NCBI GenBank assembly: GCA_016844515.1
Contig: JAERMP010000123.1
Location: forward strand, 1-7,498
From: Thermoleophilia bacterium
GTDB lineage: Bacteria > Actinomycetota > Thermoleophilia > Gaiellales > Gaiellaceae
Direction of reading: 5' to 3'
Length of the DNA: 7,498 nucleotides
In this document: one piece after another, positions 1 to 6,930 of the stretch
Layout: each line of letters opens with the position of its first letter
Numbering within the stretch: position 1 is the first letter of the stretch
Position numbers and translations under genes: made by a program
The notes under the pieces: model-generated
Told to the model about the DNA's origin: nothing
Database searches by the model: none
Seen by the model: the letters and a program-made list of their open reading frames with translations, nothing else

Positions 1-682
1 GGAAGGTGAGACGGCCGTCGACGCGCTCCGCGGCGTGTCGGTCGACATCCAGCGTGCCCGCCTGACTGCCGTCATGGGCCCGTCCGGCTCGGGCAAGTCC
101 ACGCTGATGCACATCCTCGCCGGCCTCGACAAGCCGACGTCCGGCACTGTCGAGGTCGCCGGAACCGAGATCACCACGCTCGGCGACAACGACCTCACGA
201 AGCTCCGGCGCGAGCACATCGGCTTCGTCTTCCAGTTCTTCAACCTGCTCCCGATGCTGAATGCCCGCGAGAACATCACGCTGCCGCTCACGATCTCGGG
301 CGAGAAGCCCGAAGAGGGCTGGGTCGACCAGGTCGTGAGCGACGTCGGCCTCGCCGACAGGCTTTCGCATCGCCCCGCCGAGCTGTCGGGAGGTCAGCAG
401 CAGCGCGTCGCGATCGCACGCGCGCTCGTATCCAGGCCGACAGTCCTCTTCGCCGACGAGCCCACCGGCAACCTCGACTCGTCGACCGGCCACGAGATCT
501 TGCAACTCTTGCGCGAGTCGGTCGACACGCGCGGGCAGACGACCGTAATGGTCACGCACGAAGGGCGGGCGGCAGCGATCGCCGATCGCATCCTCTTCCT
601 CGCCGACGGCCTCATCGTGCGCGAGATGCACGGCGCCAGCGCGCACGAGGTCATCCAAGCGATGGAAGAGCTCGACCGTTGA
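1..682 (+). CDS. ABC transporter ATP-binding protein, MacB/LolD type (5' partial)
   Basis: This is the ATPase subunit that would drive the permease encoded just downstream; two copies are expected to bind ATP at the cytoplasmic face. Counting from the GTG at 35 (215 residues to the stop), I see Walker A GPSGSGKST at 15-23, the Q-loop Gln67 in FVFQFFNLLP, the signature LSGGQQQR at 117-124, Walker B VLFADEP at 137-143, the D-loop NLDS at 146-149 and the switch His175. All catalytic motifs are intact. The frame stays open to the window edge, and the 11 residues before that GTG (EGETAVDALRG) match the conserved first strand of this family. The true start therefore lies upstream, and the GTG at 35 is internal. 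The 'FNLLPMLNARENITLPL' style is typical of the MacB/LolD/FtsE-like group. The stop overlaps the permease start, implying translational coupling. The substrate cannot be read from the sequence. Confidence 0.95.
   Translation, partial: EGETAVDALRGVSVDIQRARLTAVMGPSGSGKSTLMHILAGLDKPTSGTVEVAGTEITTLGDNDLTKLRREHIGFVFQFFNLLPMLNARENITLPLTISGEKPEEGWVDQVVSDVGLADRLSHRPAELSGGQQQRVAIARALVSRPTVLFADEPTGNLDSSTGHEILQLLRESVDTRGQTTVMVTHEGRAAAIADRILFLADGLIVREMHGASAHEVIQAMEELDR
664..670 (+). promoter_or_regulatory. Ribosome binding site for the TTG start of the permease
   Basis: GGAAGAG lies inside the last codons of the ATPase gene, 8 nt before the TTG at 679. It decides the start. The TTG overlaps the ATPase stop as TTGA, and the protein then begins MTRFAIRGLLSRKLRTAL, the usual cytoplasmic N-terminus of this permease family just before its first membrane helix. 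Confidence 0.6.
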
Positions 683-3624
683 CGCGCTTCGCCATCCGCG
701 GACTCCTGAGCCGCAAGCTCCGAACGGCGCTGACTGCGGTTGCGATCGTCCTCGGCGTTGCGATGATCAGCGGCACTTACGTCCTCACGGACTCGATCGA
801 TCAGGCATTCGATCGCATTTTCACGGAGACCCGCGAGGGCTCGAGCGCAGTCATCTCCGGAAAGTCCGCTTTCGACCTGTCGGACGGGAGCGGCGTCACC
901 GAGCCGACGCTCGACGAGGCGCTGCTCGAAGAGGTGCGCGCGCTTCCGAGTGTCGAGCAGGCGGACGGGAGCGTCGACTCGGACGCGACTCAACTGATCG
1001 GCGACGACGGCAAAGTCGTCGTGTCGGGCGGCGCCCCCAACTTCGGCTTCTCGATCGCGAATGGCGACTCGCCGTTCAACCCGCTGACGCTGATCGACGG
1101 CGACTGGCCCGGGCCGAACCAGGTGGTCGTGGACAAGGAGACCGCGGCGGACCAGGACTTCGAAGTGGGGGAGACGATCGGCGTGCAGGCCGAGGGTCCG
1201 GTTGAGCGAGTTCGAGTCTCCGGAATCGTGCAGTTCAGCTCGGGACTCACGATCGGCGGGGCCACCTTGGCCGGCTTTGATCTCCCGACCGCGCAGCGTC
1301 TGTTCAAGAAGGTGGGGCGGCTCGACGAGATCGCGGTCGCGGCGAAGCCAGGCGTCGCGGACACGGAGCTCGCCCGGGAGCTCGAGACGATCTTGCCGCG
1401 TACCGCCCAAGTGAGGACGGGCGGCGAGCAGGCGCAGGCCGACTCCGCGGAGACCAGCGAGGGCATCTCTTTCCTGCGCACCTTCCTCCTCGCATTCGGC
1501 GGCATAGCGCTGTTCGTCGGGTCTTTCGTGATCGCGAACTCGCTTTCCATAACGATCGCCCAGCGGACGCGCGAGTTCGCGACGTTGCGGACGATCGGCG
1601 CGACGAATCGTCAGGTCCTCCTCTCGGTCGCGGTCGAGGCACTCGTCGTCGGAGCGGTCGCCTCGGTCATCGGGCTCTTCCTCGGGCTTCTGCTCGCCAA
1701 GGGCCTCTTCCAACTCTTCGACGCCGTCGGCTTCACGCTCCCGAACTCGGGACTCGTCTTCGAGCCGCGGACGATCGCCGTCGCGCTCGCAGCCGGGGTT
1801 CTCGTGACGTTCCTCGCGAGTGTCTACCCAGGCTTCCGCGCGACGATGGTCCCGCCGATCGCGGCCGTTCGCGAGGGCGCGATCCTGCCCGACGAGCCGC
1901 TCGATCGCATCAGAAGCACGCTGGCAGGAGCGCTGATGACCGGCGTCGGAGTGATCGTCGGCGTCGTCGCCATCACGACGACGCCCGGGAACTCGCTCGT
2001 CAGCGCACTGGTGGCGGTGCTCGGCCTGCTCCTGACCCTCTTCGGCTGCGCTCTGTTTCCATCGCGCACGCTGGGCGCGCTCGCGTCGTGCGGGCTCGGT
2101 TTCGCTGCACTGGTCTACGGGCTGTTCGTTCCGGGCCTCGGTACGACGAGCGTGCTGCTCTGGATGGGCGTCGGCGTGTTGCTCGTGTTCTTCGGCGTCG
2201 CTCGCGTCACGACCCGACTTATCCCGAGCCTGGCGGCCTTCATGTCGCCGATCGCGCGCTGGTCGGTCTTCGCGCTGCTCGTGCTCTTCTGGCCGTTCTT
2301 CACGCTTCCGTACTGGCTCCTTCGCTACGGCGCCTGGGGGCGGGGCCCTGGGGCCAAGCGCGTACTCGCCTTCGTCGGCGGCGCGCTCTTCAACCCGTTG
2401 ATCCTCGCGATCGTTCTCGTGATGTGGCTGCGTAAGGCGGTCAGTCGCTGGGAGCCGGAGTGGCCGGCTGAGTTTCCAGGCGTCATCCCGGACCGGTCGA
2501 CGACCCGGATCGGCAGCGAGAACGCCCGGCGCAATCCGCAGCGAACGGCCTCGACCGCGGCTGCACTGATGATCGGGCTCGCGCTCGTGACGCTCGTCGC
2601 CACGCTCGCGGCCGGAATCATCGCGTCGTTCGAAGGGGCGGTCAACGACCTCTGGAAGACGTCTGACTCCGACTACGCGACCACCGCGCAGAATAACTTC
2701 TCACCCATCCCGGTCGACGCCGCGAACGCCGCGGCGGAGGCGCCGGGCGTCGTCGCGGTGATGAACGTCCGCACCGGCGAGGTGCGCGCCTTCGACGAGA
2801 CGATCTTCGCGACTGCGGTCGACCCGACGGCGCGCGAACTGATCACTCTCAAGTGGAAGCAAGGCTCTCAGGACGTCATGGCCAGCCTCGGCACCGACGG
2901 CGTGTTCGTCGATGACGGGTACGCCGGCTCGAACGATCTCGTCGTGGGTTCGCCGATCGAGCTGACCTTCCCCAGCGGCGCGAAGGAGACCTATGTCGTC
3001 GAGGGGATCTTCGACCCACCGACCGGAGGCTCACCGTTCGGCAGCGTGACCCTCTCGACCGAGGCCTGGGACGCGAAGGTCGAGAACCCGCGCAACCTCT
3101 ACACCTTCATCGCCATGGACGGCGACGTGAGTGACGCGAACACGCTCGTCCTCGAGGAGGCGCTCGCCGGCTTCCCGAACGGGAAGGTGCAGACGCGCCA
3201 GGAGTTCATCGACAACCAGATCTCGGGGTTGAAGTCCGTGCTCAACATCCTTTACGTCCTGCTCGCGCTGTCCGTGATCGTGAGCCTGTTCGGGATCGTG
3301 AACACGCTCGTGCTCACGGTGTTCGAGCGAACGCGGGAGATCGGGATGCTGCGCGCGATCGGGATGACGCGGCGCCAGGTGCGGCGGATGATCCGGCACG
3401 AGAGCGTGATCACGGCACTCATCGGGGCTGCGCTCGGGATCGTGCTCGGAATCGTGCTCGCGGCGCTGCTGATCGCCCGCGTGGACTTCCTCGTCTTCTC
3501 GTTCCCGACGCTCCAGGTGATCATCTTCGTGATTGCTGCGATCGTCGTCGGTCTCATCGCCGCGATCTTCCCGGCGCGCCGGGCCGCGAAGCTCGATCCG
3601 CTCCGGGCGATCGCGTACGAGTAG
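679..3624 (+). CDS. ABC transporter permease with duplicated MacB/FtsX units (981 aa)
   Basis: This is the membrane subunit of the exporter. It has two similar halves. Unit one has a helix at about 16-36, a large extracytoplasmic domain at about 37-262, then an FtsX domain with helices near 265-290, 315-343 and 362-386. Unit two has a helix at about 628-651, an extracytoplasmic domain at 652-850, then helices near 855-879, 913-935 and 945-970. The halves share the helix-end motif RTRE..LR.IG.T.RQV (from 294 and 883) and the N-terminal R..R...RTA..A pattern (RNPQRTAST at 618-626). The linker between them carries about six more hydrophobic segments (414-435, 443-461, 465-484, 489-512, 529-549, 562-584), giving about 14 helices in total. 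Such double-unit permeases pair with MacB/LolD-type ATPases and couple ATP use to movement of the outer domains. Candidate roles are lipoprotein, lipid or peptide export, or cell-wall control; none can be chosen here. The TTG start overlaps the ATPase stop by 4 bp. Confidence 0.93.
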   Translation: MTRFAIRGLLSRKLRTALTAVAIVLGVAMISGTYVLTDSIDQAFDRIFTETREGSSAVISGKSAFDLSDGSGVTEPTLDEALLEEVRALPSVEQADGSVDSDATQLIGDDGKVVVSGGAPNFGFSIANGDSPFNPLTLIDGDWPGPNQVVVDKETAADQDFEVGETIGVQAEGPVERVRVSGIVQFSSGLTIGGATLAGFDLPTAQRLFKKVGRLDEIAVAAKPGVADTELARELETILPRTAQVRTGGEQAQADSAETSEGISFLRTFLLAFGGIALFVGSFVIANSLSITIAQRTREFATLRTIGATNRQVLLSVAVEALVVGAVASVIGLFLGLLLAKGLFQLFDAVGFTLPNSGLVFEPRTIAVALAAGVLVTFLASVYPGFRATMVPPIAAVREGAILPDEPLDRIRSTLAGALMTGVGVIVGVVAITTTPGNSLVSALVAVLGLLLTLFGCALFPSRTLGALASCGLGFAALVYGLFVPGLGTTSVLLWMGVGVLLVFFGVARVTTRLIPSLAAFMSPIARWSVFALLVLFWPFFTLPYWLLRYGAWGRGPGAKRVLAFVGGALFNPLILAIVLVMWLRKAVSRWEPEWPAEFPGVIPDRSTTRIGSENARRNPQRTASTAAALMIGLALVTLVATLAAGIIASFEGAVNDLWKTSDSDYATTAQNNFSPIPVDAANAAAEAPGVVAVMNVRTGEVRAFDETIFATAVDPTARELITLKWKQGSQDVMASLGTDGVFVDDGYAGSNDLVVGSPIELTFPSGAKETYVVEGIFDPPTGGSPFGSVTLSTEAWDAKVENPRNLYTFIAMDGDVSDANTLVLEEALAGFPNGKVQTRQEFIDNQISGLKSVLNILYVLLALSVIVSLFGIVNTLVLTVFERTREIGMLRAIGMTRRQVRRMIRHESVITALIGAALGIVLGIVLAALLIARVDFLVFSFPTLQVIIFVIAAIVVGLIAAIFPARRAAKLDPLRAIAYE
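3433..3456 (+). repeat. Two tandem 12-bp near-identical units within the permease gene
   Basis: CTCGGGATCGTG is followed directly by CTCGGAATCGTG, one mismatch apart, encoding LGIVLGIV in a membrane helix of the second FtsX domain. It keeps the reading frame and probably reflects a low-complexity hydrophobic helix with biased codon use rather than a functional repeat. Confidence 0.4.
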
Positions 3625-3644
3625 GGGCGAGGCTTGCCTCGCCC
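3625..3644. terminator. Perfect inverted repeat between convergent genes, likely bidirectional terminator
   Basis: GGGCGAGGC and GCCTCGCCC form a perfect 9-bp GC-rich stem around a TT (equivalently 8 bp closed by a CTTG loop). It begins on the base after the permease stop codon and ends three bases before the stop of the malic enzyme gene on the other strand, so it fills 20 of the 23 intergenic bases. No T-run follows on either strand, so it is not a textbook intrinsic terminator. Many high-GC actinobacteria use such U-poor hairpins at gene ends, which makes a two-way terminator or 3'-end stabiliser the best reading. Confidence 0.65.
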
Positions 3645-3647
3645 GGG

Positions 3648-5063
3648 TCAGCCCTCCGGCCGAGGCCGGCGAGCGACGCCGCTCAATTCGGCCGCAGCCG
3701 CTACCTCCGCTGCGACTTTCGGCGCGACAACGCGGTTGAACACGCTCGGCACGATGTACTCGGGGCCGAGCTCGTCGTCCGGGATGACCGCTGCGATCGC
3801 ATGTGCCGCAGCGACCTCCATCTCACGCGTGATGGATCGCGCACGAACGTCGAGAGCCCCACGGAATACGCCAGGGAACGCAAGAACGTTGTTGATCTGA
3901 TTCGGGTAGTCGGAGCGGCCTGTGGCGATCACGGCGGCGGCACCTTCGATCTCCTCGGGCATGACCTCCGGCGTTGGGTTCGCCATGGCGAAGACGATCG
4001 CGTCTTTCGCCATGGAGCGGATGCCGGCCGGGGTGACCGCTCCGGGAGCGGATAGCCCGATGAAGACGTCTGCCCCGGCGAGAACCTCGTCGGCGCTCCC
4101 TCGCTCTCCGTCCGGGTTCGTGCGCTCGGCGAAGGCCTCCTTGTGCGGCGCGAGTCCGGGGCGCCCGCGGTAGACCGCACCCTCGTGGTCGCATCCGACG
4201 AGCCTGCGGGCGCCGGCGGCAAGAAGCACGTCGGTCGTGGCGATCCCGGCCGCCCCGACGCCCGTCGTCACGATCTTTACGTCCTCGATGCGCTTGCCGA
4301 CGACCTTGAGCGCGTTCACGAGGGCGGCCAGGACGACGATCGCGGTTCCGTGCTGGTCGTCGTGGAAGACGGGGATGTCGAGCTCTTCTCGGAGCCTCGA
4401 CTCGATCTCGAAGCAGCGCGGCGCGGAGATGTCCTCGAGGTTGATCCCCCCGAAACCGGGCGCGATCGCCTTGCACACCGCGACGATCTCGCCGGCGTCC
4501 TTGGTGGCGAGGCAGATCGGCCAGGCGTCCACTCCCCCGAACTCCTTGAACAGGAGAGCTTTCCCTTCCATGACCGGCATCGCGGCCTCGGGCCCGATGT
4601 CCCCCAGCCCGAGGACGGCCGTCCCGTCGGAGACGACGGCGACCGTGTTCTGCTTGATCGTCAGGTTCCACGCTGACGACGGATCGTCGGCGATTGCCTG
4701 GGAGATGCGTGCGACTCCCGGCGTGTAGGCCATCGACAGGTCGTCTCGCGTCTTCAGAGGGATCTTGGAGCGGATCTCGATCTTCCCGCCGAGGTGCATC
4801 AGGAACGTTCGGTCGGAGACGCGCAGGACATCGACTCCGTCGACAGCTCGAGCCGCTTCGGCAATCCGATGGAGGTGCTCGTCGTCCGTCGCCGAGACCG
4901 TGACGTCGCGCACCTTGTGCCGGCGCTCGACGCGGACGATGTCGATCGAGCCGAGCGAGCCACCCACCTCTCCGATTGCCTCCGCCAGACGCGCGAAGGA
5001 TCCCGGTGTGTCGTCGAGGCGTACGCGGAGCGTGGCGGAGAACGATGGTGATACGTGCGCCAT
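3648..5063 (-). CDS. Malic enzyme with N-terminal ACT domain (471 aa)
   Basis: Predicted to oxidatively decarboxylate malate to pyruvate and CO2 with NAD(P)+ and a divalent metal, linking the TCA cycle to pyruvate. Residues 8-83 look like an ACT regulatory domain (TLRVRLDDTPGSFARLAEAI, then GGSLGSIDIVRVE). The malic enzyme core follows: catalytic-type Tyr113 in MAYTPGVA, Lys168 in MEGKALLFKEF, metal-site acids in LEDISAPRCFEIE (209-221) and HDDQHGTA (234-241), the Rossmann turn GVGAAG at 268-273, NPTPE at 362-366 and GRSDYPNQINNVLAFPG at 382-398. All expected active-site motifs are present and the length suits an ACT-fused bacterial form. NAD is the usual cofactor in such annotations, but the sequence does not settle NAD versus NADP. 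The ATG at 5063 lies 12 bp after the CoA-transferase stop with only a weak upstream purine stretch, so co-transcription is likely. The ACT domain suggests control by an amino acid or similar small ligand (inference). Confidence 0.95.
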   Translation of the reverse strand: MAHVSPSFSATLRVRLDDTPGSFARLAEAIGEVGGSLGSIDIVRVERRHKVRDVTVSATDDEHLHRIAEAARAVDGVDVLRVSDRTFLMHLGGKIEIRSKIPLKTRDDLSMAYTPGVARISQAIADDPSSAWNLTIKQNTVAVVSDGTAVLGLGDIGPEAAMPVMEGKALLFKEFGGVDAWPICLATKDAGEIVAVCKAIAPGFGGINLEDISAPRCFEIESRLREELDIPVFHDDQHGTAIVVLAALVNALKVVGKRIEDVKIVTTGVGAAGIATTDVLLAAGARRLVGCDHEGAVYRGRPGLAPHKEAFAERTNPDGERGSADEVLAGADVFIGLSAPGAVTPAGIRSMAKDAIVFAMANPTPEVMPEEIEGAAAVIATGRSDYPNQINNVLAFPGVFRGALDVRARSITREMEVAAAHAIAAVIPDDELGPEYIVPSVFNRVVAPKVAAEVAAAAELSGVARRPRPEG

Positions 5064-5075
5064 TGGAGCTTCAGC

Positions 5076-6284
5076 CTATTCGGCTTCTCCGAGTCGGATG
5101 ACGCCGTCCGTCGCCAGCGACGTAATCTCGTCCCCGGAGTAGCCCAGCTCCGCGAGCACTTCGGTGGAGTGCTCGCCGACGAGTGGAGGAGGCGAGCGAT
5201 GTGCTGCGCGCTCCCCGTCGAACGAGAGCGGGAGCGCCGCGAGGCGAAGATCGGGGATCTGCGGGTGCGCGACGGCTTGCAGCATCTCGAGCGCGTTTGT
5301 CTGGGGTGCATTCACGACGTCGGCGACGTCCGCGACGGGTGCGGCCGGAACGCCGGCGGCCGTCAGCCGCTCCTGCCAATCTGCCGTGTCCCGCTCTCGC
5401 AGCCTGATGGAGAGCAGGGACACAAGCTCGTCGCGATTCCGCACCCGATCGGGGTTCGTGCGGAAGCGTGCGTCCGAGACGAGCTCGCTCACGCCGACGA
5501 CTTCGCACAGCACCGAGAAGAGCCGGTCGTTGCCCCCAGCGATCATCAGCTCGCCGTCGCGGGTGGGGAAGACCTGGTACGGCGCCACCATCGGAAAGAC
5601 GGTTCCCTGCCTCGACGGAACGGTGCCGTCTGCGAGGTAGCCGACGAGGTGGTATCCGATATAACCGAGCGCAGTCTCGTAGAGCGAGGTGTCGACGACC
5701 GCGCCCTCGCCCGTCCTCTCACGCTCGAGCAGCGCTGAGACGATCCCGAGCGCCGACCACATCCCGGTGCCCATGTCGATGAGAGACGAGCCGACTCGAA
5801 CGCCAGGACGGCCGGGCTCTCCCGTCATGCTGATGAGACCGCCGGCGGCCTGCATCAGTGCGTCGTAGCCTGGCTCACTCGAGAGCGGGCCTACGTGTCC
5901 GTACGCGCCGACGGAGCAGTAGACCAGCCGCGGATTGCGCGCTCGGGCTGCCTCGGCCCCGAGCCCCATGCGCTCGGCAAGCCCGGGCCGGAGGCTCTGC
6001 AGGAAGACATCGGCGTCGTCGGCCAGCCGTCGCACGATCTCCCGCCCACGCTCGTCCGCGAGCGACACGGCCAGCGAGCGCTTGCCCGCGTTCACCGACA
6101 GGAACATCGCGCTCTCGCCGTTCCAGAACGGCGGGCCCCAGGCGCGGCCGTCGTCGCCTGTATCGGGCCGCTCGACCTTGACGACCTCGGCCCCGAGCGC
6201 CGCGAGGATCTCCGCGCAGTACGGCCCGGCGATCGAGGTGGTCACGTCGACGACCTTCATGCCCGTGAGGGGGAGGATCGGCAC
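5076..6284 (-). CDS. CaiB/BaiF-type class III CoA-transferase (402 aa)
   Basis: Predicted cytoplasmic enzyme that moves CoA from an acyl-CoA donor to a carboxylic acid through an aspartyl-CoA intermediate. The N-terminus reads PLTGMKVVDVTTSIAGPYCAEIL, continuing into LGAEVVKVERP (30-40), the family hallmark. Further family blocks are NAGKRSLAVSL (65-75), the VFLQSLRPGLAERMGLG region (93-109) and PGYDALMQAAGG (138-149) with candidate nucleophile Asp141. The C-terminus contains GVPAAPVADVADVV and PLVGEHSTEVLAELGYS, as usual. The length of about 400 residues is normal. I prefer the GTG at 6284 over an ATG at 6260 because the PLTG residues before 'MKVVDVT' are conserved in the family, although neither start has a clear Shine-Dalgarno sequence. 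Substrates vary widely (formyl/oxalyl, carnitine, malate, itaconate, benzylsuccinate, bile acids) and cannot be read directly. The downstream malic enzyme hints at a C4 or C5 dicarboxylate (inference). Confidence 0.93.
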   Translation of the reverse strand: MPILPLTGMKVVDVTTSIAGPYCAEILAALGAEVVKVERPDTGDDGRAWGPPFWNGESAMFLSVNAGKRSLAVSLADERGREIVRRLADDADVFLQSLRPGLAERMGLGAEAARARNPRLVYCSVGAYGHVGPLSSEPGYDALMQAAGGLISMTGEPGRPGVRVGSSLIDMGTGMWSALGIVSALLERERTGEGAVVDTSLYETALGYIGYHLVGYLADGTVPSRQGTVFPMVAPYQVFPTRDGELMIAGGNDRLFSVLCEVVGVSELVSDARFRTNPDRVRNRDELVSLLSIRLRERDTADWQERLTAAGVPAAPVADVADVVNAPQTNALEMLQAVAHPQIPDLRLAALPLSFDGERAAHRSPPPLVGEHSTEVLAELGYSGDEITSLATDGVIRLGEAE

Positions 6285-6317
6285 CGACCAATCATCACGC
6301 TCTGCGAGGATGGGCGC
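6276..6317. promoter_or_regulatory. Very short divergent start region between CoA-transferase and DedA genes
   Basis: Only 33 bp (6285-6317) separate two divergent GTG starts, so at least one promoter must lie inside the opposing coding sequence, or one transcript must be nearly leaderless. An imperfect inverted repeat, GATCGG (6276-6281) and CCAATC (6288-6293), with 5 of 6 pairs matching around a 6-bp spacer, spans the CoA-transferase start and could be an operator. I see no convincing -35/-10 pair on either strand. The short arms could arise by chance. Confidence 0.25.
6306..6310 (+). promoter_or_regulatory. Ribosome binding site fixing the DedA GTG start
   Basis: GAGGA sits 7 nt before the GTG at 6318. 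The reading frame stays open far upstream (to about 5895), but that part is antisense to the CoA-transferase and looks like a compositional shadow. This site, plus the family's usual N-terminus, fixes the start at 6318. Confidence 0.65.
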
Positions 6318-6923
6318 GTGCCCAACTGGCTCGACTTCGACCAGATCGCCGAATGGGTCTCGGGCTCCTCGTGGAGCTACTTCGTGATCTTCATCGTCGC
6401 GGTGATCGACGCGTTCTTCCCGCTCGTGCCCAGCGAGACCGTTCTCGTGATCGGCGGGAGCTTCGCCGCGTCAGGCGACCTCAACCTGTTGTTCGTCATC
6501 CTCGCGGGCGCAGCTGGTGCGATCCTGGGCGACAACATCTCGTACGGGATCGGAACGCTCGTCGGCGAGAGGACGGTGAAGCGCTGGTTCCGGAGCGAGA
6601 AGGCGCACAAGCGGCTCGAGTGGGCCGAGCGCACGCTCGACGAGCGCGGCGCGTACATCATCATCATCGCCCGCTTCATTCCGGGCGGCCGCACGGCCGT
6701 CACTTTCTCAGCCGGCTACATCCCGACGTTCCCGTGGCGCCGCTTCATCGTCTACGACATCGTGGCGGGCGTCATCTGGGCTACGTACGCAGCTCTCCTG
6801 GGCTACTTCGGCGGCAAGACGTTCTATGGCGTTCTCCTCGCGCTCGGCATTGCGCTCAGTCTGGGCCTCGCGGTCGAGATGATCCGCCACTTCCGCGCGC
6901 GACGCGGGCGCGCTGCCAGCTGA
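6318..6923 (+). CDS. DedA family (VTT/SNARE-associated) membrane protein (201 aa)
   Basis: An inner-membrane protein of the DedA superfamily, whose members are linked to lipid (undecaprenyl phosphate or phospholipid) transport or scrambling and to membrane potential balance. Visible features are an N-terminal amphipathic stretch, a hydrophobic segment at about 20-37, FFPLVPSE with Glu40 at 33-40, a Gly-rich helix LAGAAGAILGDNISYGIG (62-79), then a charged cytoplasmic stretch RTVKRWFRSEKAHKRLEWAE (85-104). The family core is IIIIARFIPGGRTAVTFSAG at 114-133, with Arg119 and Arg125 in the R-F-x-P-G-x-R arrangement. Two further helices follow (about 143-165 and 168-187) and a basic tail. The length is typical. 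It is transcribed away from the CoA-transferase and ends 7 bp from the stop of the convergent small membrane gene, so it is probably a single-gene unit. The specific lipid substrate is unknown. Confidence 0.93.
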   Translation: MPNWLDFDQIAEWVSGSSWSYFVIFIVAVIDAFFPLVPSETVLVIGGSFAASGDLNLLFVILAGAAGAILGDNISYGIGTLVGERTVKRWFRSEKAHKRLEWAERTLDERGAYIIIIARFIPGGRTAVTFSAGYIPTFPWRRFIVYDIVAGVIWATYAALLGYFGGKTFYGVLLALGIALSLGLAVEMIRHFRARRGRAAS

Positions 6924-6928
6924 GCGCG
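6909..6928. terminator. Weak hairpin across the DedA stop codon, possible terminator
   Basis: CGCGCT (6909-6914) pairs with AGCGCG (6923-6928) around an 8-nt loop. It overlaps the last DedA codons and most of the 7-bp gap between the convergent genes. No T-run follows, and short GC hairpins are common by chance at this composition. Confidence 0.25.
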
Positions 6929-6930
6929 GG

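Noticed and set aside
1..34. GTG at position 35 as the true start of the ATPase
   Set aside because: The frame is open to the window edge and encodes conserved family residues before it, so the gene starts outside the window.
394..1713. A 439-codon open frame on the minus strand opposite the ABC ATPase and permease genes
   Set aside because: The translation is rich in Arg, Asp and Glu with no recognisable domain, and it lies opposite two unmistakable genes. It is a shadow of high-GC codon bias.
3823..4671. A 282-codon open frame on the minus strand within the malic enzyme gene
   Set aside because: It is a frame-shifted reading of the malic enzyme, Arg-rich and without motifs, so not a second gene.
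5055..5738. A 227-codon plus-strand open frame opposite the CoA-transferase
   Set aside because: Composition is that of an antisense shadow, and no family motif or ribosome site supports it.
5895..6317. Upstream extension of the DedA reading frame by 141 codons
   Set aside because: It is antisense to the CoA-transferase, has no membrane-protein character, and the GAGGA site plus the family N-terminus place the start at 6318.
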